A stretch of DNA of 11,943 nt from an uncultured Planctomycetaceae bacterium. GTDB taxonomy: Bacteria > Planctomycetota > Planctomycetia > Planctomycetales > Planctomycetaceae. Both the position numbers and the translations under genes were made by a program. The notes below the pieces were generated by a model that made no database searches, was not told the DNA's origin, and worked only from the letters and a program-made list of their open reading frames with translations. The stretch's first letter is position 1. The number at the start of each line of letters is the position of its first letter. This document shows positions 1 to 6,406 of this stretch, piece by piece. The stretch spans positions 1 to 11,943 of the forward strand of contig CAIJTL010001362.1 in the NCBI GenBank assembly GCA_903823545.1, written 5' to 3'.

Positions 1-120
1 CACGAAGGTGCCGATGTCCTTCCCGTCTTTAGCCCTGACGGAAGCAAGCTGATGTGGACATCGACGCGATCTGCAGACAAGACCAGCCAACTCTGGATCG
101 CTGATTGGCTGCGGAAGTAG
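1..120 (+). CDS. C-terminal end of a PD40/TolB-like beta-propeller protein (partial)
   Basis: The window opens inside a frame that reads 39 residues to a TAG at 118-120. The fragment contains FSPDGSKLMWTSTR followed by SQLWIADW. This is the typical SPDG turn, beta strand and closing strand of a WD40-like (PD40) blade as found in TolB and related periplasmic propellers. The gene therefore probably encodes a secreted or periplasmic beta-propeller, but its other domains lie upstream of the window. PD40 blades also end many larger proteins such as peptidases, so the full function cannot be given. Confidence 0.7.
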   Translation, partial: HEGADVLPVFSPDGSKLMWTSTRSADKTSQLWIADWLRK

Positions 121-220
121 CTGAGTCGAGTGGTTGAAAAGTGGCATAGGACTTCTGGGACGAAGAGGACCAAAGAGATCCTAAGTCGCTCACGAACTTT
201 GTTTGTCTCATAAGTCGAAT

Positions 221-1033
221 ATGTCCTATTCCCCAGACGATCTACGCCGCTTGCGAACGGAAACCATCCTCCGTGAAGTCGAACCTCATTTAGAAATCGG
301 TTCGACCAACGATCGAGCCTTAGTGTTGTGCAATGAAACGAATTTGCCCGTTCCCTACTTAATTCTCGCGGAACGCCAGACGGCGGGCCGCGGTCGCGGA
401 GCAAATCGATGGTGGTCGAGCGACGGGGCGTTAATGTTCTCGGTCGTCATTGACGCGAAAGACTATACGTTGCCGGAATCTCGTTGGCCGCAGATTTCGT
501 TGACGGTCGGCGTTGCCGTGTGCGAGACACTCGCTGTTCTCGCAAACTCAACGAACTTAACGACCGGTCGAACGCCGCACTCGGTGGGCTTGAAGTGGCC
601 GAACGATGTGTGGCTCAACGATCGCAAGGTATGTGGGATTCTGATGGAGGTCCCACCGACTCGCTGCGGCCGATTGGTCATCGGTGTAGGATTGAACGTG
701 AATAACTCGTTCGCAACGGCACCCGCCGAGTTGTCACTCATCGCCACTTCGCTCGGCGATGAAACGGGAAAGACGTTCGATCGCGCTCAAGTTCTAACCC
801 TCTTGCTGCAACAACTCGATGAGGATTTGAAACGACTGGCCGGTTCAGATGAGTCCCTGGTCGAGAATTGGCAATCTCGCTGTGTTCTGAAAGGCCGAAC
901 CGTTTCCATCGACAGTGGCCAGCGAGTCGTCTCGGGACTTTGTTTAGGAATCGCCGATTACGGCGCATTGCGTCTGCAAACGCCAAATGGCGAACAACGC
1001 TTCTATGGCGGCGTGATTCGTAGCATCGAATGA
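221..1033 (+). CDS. birA: Biotin--[acetyl-CoA-carboxylase] ligase (monofunctional BirA type)
   Basis: This cytoplasmic enzyme activates biotin as biotinyl-5'-AMP and attaches it to the carrier lysine of biotin-dependent carboxylases. Counting 270 residues from ATG 221, the visible features are STN at 28-30, the biotinyl-AMP loop GRGRGANRW at 57-65, the signature KWPNDVW at 125-131 with the catalytic lysine, and VIGVGLNVN at 153-161. A C-terminal SH3-like domain runs from about 223 to 270 (KGRTVSI to GGVIRSIE). The N-terminal winged helix of E. coli BirA is absent, so this is a class I ligase without repressor function. The frame opens at TTG 203, but ATG 221 is the more natural start; neither has a clear Shine-Dalgarno. 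It converges on the SDR gene with only 36 bases between them. Confidence 0.93.
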   Translation: MSYSPDDLRRLRTETILREVEPHLEIGSTNDRALVLCNETNLPVPYLILAERQTAGRGRGANRWWSSDGALMFSVVIDAKDYTLPESRWPQISLTVGVAVCETLAVLANSTNLTTGRTPHSVGLKWPNDVWLNDRKVCGILMEVPPTRCGRLVIGVGLNVNNSFATAPAELSLIATSLGDETGKTFDRAQVLTLLLQQLDEDLKRLAGSDESLVENWQSRCVLKGRTVSIDSGQRVVSGLCLGIADYGALRLQTPNGEQRFYGGVIRSIE

Positions 1034-1069
1034 CGTCTCTTTCACAGCTATCGGGAACCGAGTCGACCA

Positions 1070-1795
1070 TCACGCAATCGAGTAACCGCCATCTGTGGGC
1101 AGCACAACGCCGGTGACAAAAGCCGCAGCGGGAGAACAGAGAAAGAGGACTGGGCCTGCGACTTCTTCAGGGCGTCCCCAGCGTTTCATCGGCGTGCGGT
1201 CGAGAATCGGTTGGCTTCGCACGACGTTCTCAACGAGCGGTAGTGTCATCGGCGTGTCGATCCAACCGGGAGCGACTGCGTTCACCCGAATGCCGTCAGC
1301 GGCCCAGGCGATTGCAAGCGACTTTGTGAGTTGAGCGACGCCTCCTTTGCTCGCGCTGTAGGCGGGGACAAAGCCGCTGCCGAAGAAGCTCAGCATGGAC
1401 GCGATGTTGACGATGTTCCCTCGCTTCGCCGCCAGCAACGGTCTGCAGACCGAACAGCGGCGCATCGTCCCGGTGTGATTGACGTCGAGAACTCGCTCAA
1501 AGTTTTCGAGGTCAAATTCTTTACCGTCGCGCAACAACATTCCGGCACAGTTCACGAGCACGTTGAGCGACTTGATCCCGCTGACGAGCTGCTCGATCGC
1601 GGGTTGATCGCCGACATCAAGGACTCGAAATGAAATTCGCGAATCGCGCCCTGCCGCTTCGCGAGCCACTTCGTCTGAAATGCCCGTCGCAATGACATCG
1701 GCTCCCGCATCCGCAAACGCTTGTGCGATCGCGAAGCCGATCCCGCTACTGCCGCCACTGACGAGAACTGTTTGCGATCGAAAGTCGAAGGTCAT
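1070..1795 (-). CDS. SDR-family NAD(P)-dependent oxidoreductase
   Basis: This is a classical short-chain dehydrogenase/reductase of 241 residues, the usual family length. The Rossmann glycine motif is SGGSSGIG at 13-20, D60 sits at the adenine-ring position, and NCAG is at 82-85. The catalytic set is N106, S133, Y146 and K150 (YSASK). APGWIDTPM at 175-183 closes the nicotinamide site, and the C-terminus is the usual DGGYSIA. The sequence resembles gluconate 5-dehydrogenase and 2-deoxygluconate dehydrogenase relatives, but substrate cannot be read from it. The frame extends upstream to 1864; the start was placed at ATG 1795 because the Rossmann strand begins right after it and the extra 23 residues look noncoding. 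The stretch MRRCSVCRPLL at 111-121 is unusually Cys/Arg-rich for this helix. The gene is divergent from the esterase at 1896. Confidence 0.9.
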   Translation of the reverse strand: MTFDFRSQTVLVSGGSSGIGFAIAQAFADAGADVIATGISDEVAREAAGRDSRISFRVLDVGDQPAIEQLVSGIKSLNVLVNCAGMLLRDGKEFDLENFERVLDVNHTGTMRRCSVCRPLLAAKRGNIVNIASMLSFFGSGFVPAYSASKGGVAQLTKSLAIAWAADGIRVNAVAPGWIDTPMTLPLVENVVRSQPILDRTPMKRWGRPEEVAGPVLFLCSPAAAFVTGVVLPTDGGYSIA

Positions 1796-1895
1796 TGTTG
1801 TTCTTCGTAAAAAGATTCGAGACGATGTGACTGATGGACTGCGTAATTTCAACGATCGAAACACACAACCTCAATGACTTCGGAGAATTCGACCA

Positions 1896-3236
1896 ATGCA
1901 ACCTCGATCTATGCGACTGGTTTGCCTGCTCTGCTTGTTGAATCTGATTCTCTCTGTGGCGACCTTGGCCGCCGCAGACCCCGCTTACCAAGTGAAAGTC
2001 GTGCCCGATCGAAAAGATGCGATTTACGAGACGGGCAACGAGGCCAAGTTTCTCATCAGTGTGACCAAGGGAAATGAAAATGTTCCGAACGCGACTGTGA
2101 AATTCGTCGTTGATGATTTCTTGGGAAGTGGCGAGGCGGCGGGATTTCCTGCGGGGACAGTCACGACAACTGACCAACCGGGGACAGTTACTGTGATCGG
2201 CAAGCAAGCGGGGTTCCTGCGATGCCAAGTGACGTTCGACGTCCCCGAAGGTAAGCCGATTCAAGCTGCTGCCGGTGCGGCCTTCTCGCCGACAAAAATC
2301 GGCCTGAGTCTGCCGGTGCCAGATGACTTCGATCACTTCTGGGCTGAGCAAAAGAAGCAACTGGCCGCGATCCCGCTGGAACCTCAACTGACTCGCGCGG
2401 ATCAACCGGGAATGAAGGACGATATCGAGTGCTTTGATGTGCAAGTGAAATGTCTCGGTGATGCCCCAGTGTCAGGCTATTTGGCTCGCCCTAAAAATGC
2501 CAAACCGAAAAGTCTTCCGGCAATTTTGTGGGTGCATGGTGCTGGTGTCCGCAGTTCATCACCGGCCAATGCAACGCAGGGTGCCAAGCACGGCATGTTG
2601 TCGCTCGACATCAACGCGCACGGCATTCCCAACGGAAAGCCAGCGGAGTTCTACACGGAATTGACCGAAGGCCGCTTGAAGGACTACCGCGCGGTCGGAC
2701 GTGACAGCCGTGAGACCAGCTACTTCAAAGGGATGTTTCTGCGACTGGTGCGAGCGATCGACTTTCTGACGTCTCAGCCAGAATGGGACGGCAAGGTCGT
2801 TGCCGTGATTGGACACAGCCAAGGTGGCGGGCAAGCACTCGTTGCCGGTGGCATTGATCCGCGAGTCACTCTCATTGCGTCCGGCGTACCGGCCATTTGC
2901 GATCATTCGGGACGAGTCACTGGCAGAATCAACGGTTGGCCGAAGCTCGTTCCTGACGGAGCCGACGGCAAGCCGGACGCTCGAATCCTGGAGGCGTCGC
3001 GCTACGTTGATGCCGTGAATTTCGCGACCCGTTGCAAAGCTGAGGCGATTCTCAGTGTCGGCTTCGTGGACGCGGTTTGCCCGCCATCAAGCTGCTATGC
3101 GGCGTTCAACGCACTTCAAGGTCCGAAGGAAATGATCAACGAACCGCTCATGAATCACGCTGCACCGGCACATATCCAGGAAGCGTTCCTGGCACGTGTC
3201 CTTGATCATGTCAAACGGCATTCGACGCAAAAGTAA
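1896..3236 (+). CDS. Secreted acetylxylan esterase-like alpha/beta hydrolase (AXE1 type)
   Basis: This is a 446-residue exported hydrolase related to acetylxylan esterase/cephalosporin-C deacetylase. A signal peptide covers about residues 1-27, ending in a run of alanines before DPAYQ. An Ig-like beta domain (about 30-118) precedes the linker PVPDDFDHFWAE at 140-151, which is typical of AXE1 proteins. The hydrolase core has WVHGAG at 212-217 (oxyanion region), the nucleophile elbow GHSQGGG at 306-312 with S308, the probable acid D392 in GFVDAVCPPS, and the probable base H421 in MNHAAP. Such enzymes remove acetyl groups from polysaccharides, which suits a planctomycete that degrades complex carbohydrates. 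Substrate is inferred only. M6 at 1911 would give a tighter signal peptide. About 100 bases separate it from the divergent SDR gene, so the two may share a promoter region. Confidence 0.85.
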   Translation: MQPRSMRLVCLLCLLNLILSVATLAAADPAYQVKVVPDRKDAIYETGNEAKFLISVTKGNENVPNATVKFVVDDFLGSGEAAGFPAGTVTTTDQPGTVTVIGKQAGFLRCQVTFDVPEGKPIQAAAGAAFSPTKIGLSLPVPDDFDHFWAEQKKQLAAIPLEPQLTRADQPGMKDDIECFDVQVKCLGDAPVSGYLARPKNAKPKSLPAILWVHGAGVRSSSPANATQGAKHGMLSLDINAHGIPNGKPAEFYTELTEGRLKDYRAVGRDSRETSYFKGMFLRLVRAIDFLTSQPEWDGKVVAVIGHSQGGGQALVAGGIDPRVTLIASGVPAICDHSGRVTGRINGWPKLVPDGADGKPDARILEASRYVDAVNFATRCKAEAILSVGFVDAVCPPSSCYAAFNALQGPKEMINEPLMNHAAPAHIQEAFLARVLDHVKRHSTQK

Positions 3237-3260
3237 GGCGGGCCAGACTGCCACCTCATA

Positions 3261-3368
3261 GCAGCGTTACGTAGCCGTCACGCTCCGCGTGACGAGCCGA
3301 ACGCTTACCAACGCTTTGTGAAGTACTCGGCTCATCACGCGGAGCGTGATGGCTACGTAGAACACTGC
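3261..3368. repeat. Long imperfect inverted repeat with a hairpin nested in each arm (REP/MITE-like)
   Basis: Two 32-base arms at 3269-3300 and 3327-3358 are reverse complements with only two differences, separated by a 26-base spacer. Weaker pairing extends outward (GCAGCGTT at 3261-3268 against AACACTGC at 3361-3368, past a 2-base bulge). Each arm also folds alone: CGTCACGC-TCC-GCGTGACG at 3276-3294 and CATCACGC-GGA-GCGTGATG at 3333-3351, each an 8-bp stem with a 3-base loop. The element lies between convergent genes, so it could stop transcription from both sides. No T-run follows it, and the nested palindromes look more like a dispersed REP or MITE unit. The spacer holds AACGCTT twice. 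Confidence 0.85.
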
Positions 3369-3407
3369 CGAAAAACGCTGCCCGTCCTACACGAATCGCC
3401 GCGCGAT

Positions 3408-4340
3408 CTAATTCGCTGGTTTCGCCTTGAGGTAGATAAACGATTTCCCCAAGCGGCCGTTGTAGTTTCCGGCAGAAATCTTGATGAGACCGGGCGATTG
3501 TCGAGCGGCGTCGATGGCGGCGTGAGTGGCAACAGTGAGCGATTCGAGGTCGCGACCGTTCATCACGATTTCCATGATGGAGTTCACACCGTTTGGCAAA
3601 CGACTTTCAGCACCGAGTTTCTCGCGCAGCGTCGGGCAGAATTGCTCGTAAGTGCTGGCGATTAAGAACGGATAACGACTGCCGGCCTTCGAGGCGCTCG
3701 ACGCGATCCCGCCGGGAAAGGACATGATCACGCCGGGGATCTTTTCGACCGCTGCAACGCCACGTTCGGTTGCCTCAATCGCCGCATCGACAGAGTCAGC
3801 CATGAACCAGAGATTGCCACCCATGACACCGTCTCGAAATCCAAATCGTCGATCGACGATGAATTCGCCTCCCATGATCGGGATAACCCAAACCTTGCGG
3901 CCGTAGCGAATGTCTCGAGTCTGAAAGGTGTCGCCGAAGAAGGCGATCTTGCGTCCGAGTTTGAAATACGGATCGGTGTCGAGCAAATTGAAGCAACTCG
4001 CCGTTGGGCAAGTCAGCACGTTTTGACTGATGCGAGTCAGCAACGACTTTTGCAGCGCAGGCTCGCGATCTTTTCGAAAACGCGGCACATGCACTTGGAT
4101 GATCGCTCCTGGGCGACCATCCGGAGTCACAAACGACTCATCACCGCCGGGGCCAACGAAACGATCCACCCCCGATTCGCAATCGCACAAAATTGTGCTG
4201 CTCGAATTTCCGGTGACCGCGTTGATGCAATGTTGCAGCCATTTGCGATCGCGGCAGGTGATCAAGAACTCGGCGTAGATACTCCGAAACCCTTCGGCAT
4301 ACGTATCTTCGACTTCACAGCCGAGCGAATCCTGGCTCAT
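3408..4340 (-). CDS. ftr: Formylmethanofuran--tetrahydromethanopterin N-formyltransferase
   Basis: The product moves a formyl group between a methanofuran-type carrier and tetrahydromethanopterin. In bacteria it acts in the formyltransferase/hydrolase complex of the H4MPT-linked formaldehyde oxidation route. The 310 residues align from memory with archaeal Ftr throughout: EDTYAE at 11-16, TPDGRPG at 72-78, CPTAS at 111-115, FFGD at 134-137, GRKVW at 147-151, GGEFIV at 157-162, FPGGI at 208-212, SASKAGS at 215-221 and KISAGN at 287-292. Length is close to the roughly 300 residues usual for the family, and no key block is missing. The bacterial name fhcD also applies. ATG 4340 is the start. It lies 70 bases downstream of the 5-formyl-THF cyclo-ligase gene on the same strand. 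The other complex subunits (FhcA, B, C) are not in the window. Confidence 0.93.
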   Translation of the reverse strand: MSQDSLGCEVEDTYAEGFRSIYAEFLITCRDRKWLQHCINAVTGNSSSTILCDCESGVDRFVGPGGDESFVTPDGRPGAIIQVHVPRFRKDREPALQKSLLTRISQNVLTCPTASCFNLLDTDPYFKLGRKIAFFGDTFQTRDIRYGRKVWVIPIMGGEFIVDRRFGFRDGVMGGNLWFMADSVDAAIEATERGVAAVEKIPGVIMSFPGGIASSASKAGSRYPFLIASTYEQFCPTLREKLGAESRLPNGVNSIMEIVMNGRDLESLTVATHAAIDAARQSPGLIKISAGNYNGRLGKSFIYLKAKPAN

Positions 4341-4372
4341 AGCTTCGTTCCTACTGTCGTCGCTTCATCATG

Positions 4373-4399
4373 GCCCCACTGAGGCAAGCTCAGTGGGGC
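4373..4399. repeat. Perfect 11-bp hairpin in the ftr leader
   Basis: GCCCCACTGAG at 4373-4383 pairs perfectly with CTCAGTGGGGC at 4389-4399 around the loop GCAAG. It lies in the 70-base gap between the cyclo-ligase stop (4411) and the ftr start (4340), both on the minus strand. On that strand no T-run follows it, so it is not a canonical intrinsic terminator. It could weaken readthrough, stabilise or process the mRNA, act as a protein site, or be a small repeat element. Confidence 0.7.
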
Positions 4400-4410
4400 G
4401 GTCATATTGC

Positions 4411-5070
4411 TTATCGTGGCTTTGTAACGCTGCGAGTCTCTACCGCTCCGTCTTCGAGCGTTTGTTCGCGGCGGCCCAAGCCTTCATAGGTCGCGTCTTC
4501 GGTGACGACCTTGTCCATATAAATGTCATGCGACTGCATCGGGATTTCAGGAAAAAGCTGACACTCAAACGCCAAGGCGACGAGCGGTGTGTCGAAGCGA
4601 GCATGTTCGAGCAGCTTGTCGTAATAGCCTTTGCCATGTCCGGTTCGTCCGCCACGGCGATCGAAGGCGACACCTGGGACCATGATGAGATCGAGTTCTT
4701 CAACGCTGACTCGCTTCTCCGGAACAGAGCGAAGCTCAGTTCGTGGTTCCAAAATGCGATACATGCCGAGCGACAACTCGTCCATCGACTCCAAGTGAAA
4801 CAGTTCCAGTTCTCCGTCGACGCAATAAGGGACGACGATTCGTTTGCCAGTTTCCAGAGCGTTCGCGAGGTCGTTGCGAGTGCGGACCTCTGAGCGAACA
4901 TCGACGTAAAACATCACGGTGTTTGCCGCCGCGTATTCCGGCAAGTTCATGAAGCGTGCAACGATTGTTCGGCTGACTTCATCTTTATCTGCTTGGGCGT
5001 TGCGATTGGCGTGAGCCTGCTCGCGAATTTGCTGTTTCAAGGCCGCCTGATCGAGAACCTCAGTGCTCAT
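4411..5070 (-). CDS. 5-formyltetrahydrofolate cyclo-ligase (MTHFS)
   Basis: This cytoplasmic enzyme uses ATP to convert 5-formyl-THF to 5,10-methenyl-THF, returning the storage or by-product folate to the active C1 pool. From ATG 5070 it has 219 residues, slightly longer than the usual 180-200. The N-terminal helix carries K12 (ALKQQIREQA). PGVAFDRRG at 132-140 leads into the nucleotide/folate loop RTGHGKGYYDK at 142-152, the family signature. The last 20 or so residues look like an unconserved tail. The frame also opens at GTG/ATG positions up to 5097, including ATG 5082. Start 5070 was chosen because AAGGG lies 11-12 bases upstream and the domain starts soon after. It is the upstream gene of a likely two-gene unit with ftr. 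Bacterial names in use include fau and ygfA. Confidence 0.9.
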   Translation of the reverse strand: MSTEVLDQAALKQQIREQAHANRNAQADKDEVSRTIVARFMNLPEYAAANTVMFYVDVRSEVRTRNDLANALETGKRIVVPYCVDGELELFHLESMDELSLGMYRILEPRTELRSVPEKRVSVEELDLIMVPGVAFDRRGGRTGHGKGYYDKLLEHARFDTPLVALAFECQLFPEIPMQSHDIYMDKVVTEDATYEGLGRREQTLEDGAVETRSVTKPR

Positions 5071-5373
5071 GACCGTGTGCATCCCTTCAAAAAACATTGG
5101 TTGTTGGGGAGATCATTAAGGTGCGAAAACGGCGGGATCGTAGCAACCTAAAACTGAGATTTCCCGCGCCAACCAGATTTACTGAGCGAACGAAACGGAA
5201 GCGGTTGATGGTTGCCGCTACGGTTTCGCTGACCGTACTTTTCCTCAATATGGCGTCTTTGAGGGCGATTCTGCGGTCACTTCCCATCCAAGTGCGAATC
5301 GACAACAAATCGAGGATATTTTGAAGATTCCAAAGAAACGAAGTTGTTTGATGATCTGTGGAGATTACGTTTG
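5071..5373. other. Divergent intergenic region, no gene seen
   Basis: About 300 bases separate the divergent starts of the cyclo-ligase and the secreted hydrolase, so it should hold both promoters. I could not pick out convincing -35/-10 elements. A 75-codon plus-strand frame (5097-5324) crosses it, but its arginine-rich translation has no recognisable domain and I treat it as noncoding. Confidence 0.5.
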
Positions 5374-6189
5374 ATGAAAACCGCTCAGATTTTCGCCTTG
5401 GTGCTCGCATTCGAGGTTTTCGTTGCCATTGGAGGTTCGGATAGTTTCGGGGCCGAACCAAGAATTGACGATGTCGCTTTCAAAGCCGATGTGGACGGCT
5501 CCGAACAGAAATACGTTCAAATTCTTCCCAGCGATTTCGATGCAGGACAGGCGCATGACGTTTTGATTGCCCTGCACGGTCACGGCTCAGATCGGTGGCA
5601 GTTCGTGAAAGACGCACGCGACGAATGTCGTTGTGCCCGTGATGTCGCGGCAAAACATTCGATGATTTACATCTCGCCGGACTATCGAGCGAAAACGTCG
5701 TGGATGGGACCGAAAGCGGAGGCTGATCTCGTGCAGATCATTGCGGACCTCAAGAAGCAGCATCGAGTCTCTCGATTCTTTTTGTGCGGCGGTTCGATGG
5801 GAGGAACGGGAGCGTTGACATTTGCCGCACAGCATCCGGACTTGATCGCCGGAGTCGCCTCTATGAACGGCACCGCAAATCTGATTGAGTACACTCAGTT
5901 TCAAGAAGCGATCCGAGAATCATTCGGAGGCACGAAGTCGGAGGTTCTCGACGAGTACAAAAAGCGAAGTGCCGAATACTGGCCCGAGCGATTGACGATG
6001 CCGGTCGCGATTACCACTGGTGGCCAAGACACGCTCGTTCCACCTCACAGCGTTGAGCGATTGGCCGCTGTCCTGAAGCTTCTTGGCCGCCCCGTGTTAC
6101 TGATTCGACGTGATGCAATCGGGCATGTCACGGACTACGCCGACGGCACCTCAATTTTGGAATACGTGATCAAACACAGTCCAAAATGA
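5374..6189 (+). CDS. Secreted alpha/beta hydrolase (esterase/PHB-depolymerase-like)
   Basis: This is a 271-residue exported serine hydrolase. A signal peptide (MKTAQIFALVLAFEVFVAIG, cleavage likely near residues 25-28) precedes a compact alpha/beta fold. The oxyanion segment is ALHGHGSDRW at 66-75, the nucleophile elbow GGSMGG at 139-144 with S141, the acid D219 in TGGQDTLVPPHS, and the base H251 in AIGHVTDY. The pattern fits the feruloyl esterase/PHB depolymerase/LpqC branch or prolyl-oligopeptidase-like esterases, with no obvious lid or binding module. Substrate is unknown. The frame opens at TTG 5344, but ATG 5374 begins a good signal peptide and has GGAG 11 bases upstream. It is monocistronic as far as can be seen and is followed by a decayed repeat. 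Confidence 0.85.
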   Translation: MKTAQIFALVLAFEVFVAIGGSDSFGAEPRIDDVAFKADVDGSEQKYVQILPSDFDAGQAHDVLIALHGHGSDRWQFVKDARDECRCARDVAAKHSMIYISPDYRAKTSWMGPKAEADLVQIIADLKKQHRVSRFFLCGGSMGGTGALTFAAQHPDLIAGVASMNGTANLIEYTQFQEAIRESFGGTKSEVLDEYKKRSAEYWPERLTMPVAITTGGQDTLVPPHSVERLAAVLKLLGRPVLLIRRDAIGHVTDYADGTSILEYVIKHSPK

Positions 6190-6210
6190 TACGAAGCGAC
6201 TTCCTCATAC

Positions 6211-6346
6211 AGAGCAGCTACCGCACCGCGTGACGAGCCAAGTGACGTTTCGTTTGAACTGAAAAGTCCGCTGCCTGGTGAATCGGTGTCTGCAAAACAC
6301 AAGGCCCAACTTTGCTCGGTTCGCGACATAGAGCGGTAGCGGCCAC
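6211..6346. repeat. Degenerate inverted repeat related to the 3261-3368 element
   Basis: The left part (6211-6240) contains CCGCGTGACGAGCC at 6226-6239, an exact 14-base match to 3285-3298 of the other element. GCTACCGC at 6217-6224 is answered by GCGGTAGC at 6333-6340, and weaker complementarity lies inside it (CGAGCC against GCTCGGTTCGCG). The spacer is longer and the nested hairpin is damaged, so this reads as an old, decayed copy. It lies just downstream of the hydrolase gene, in the same position relative to a plus-strand gene end as the intact copy. Confidence 0.55.
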
Positions 6347-6406
6347 GTAGGCGATATTGTCGATCGCTGGCCGCTTGGTTGGGTGTTGGTTTACAGTTTG
6401 CTCATT

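Noticed and set aside
3318..3665. 115-codon plus-strand frame across the repeat and the ftr 3' end
   Set aside because: It is the antisense shadow of ftr joined to the inverted repeat; ftr itself is unambiguous.
5097..5324. 75-codon frame in the divergent cyclo-ligase/hydrolase spacer
   Set aside because: Arg/Lys-rich with no domain, and it occupies a region expected to hold two promoters.
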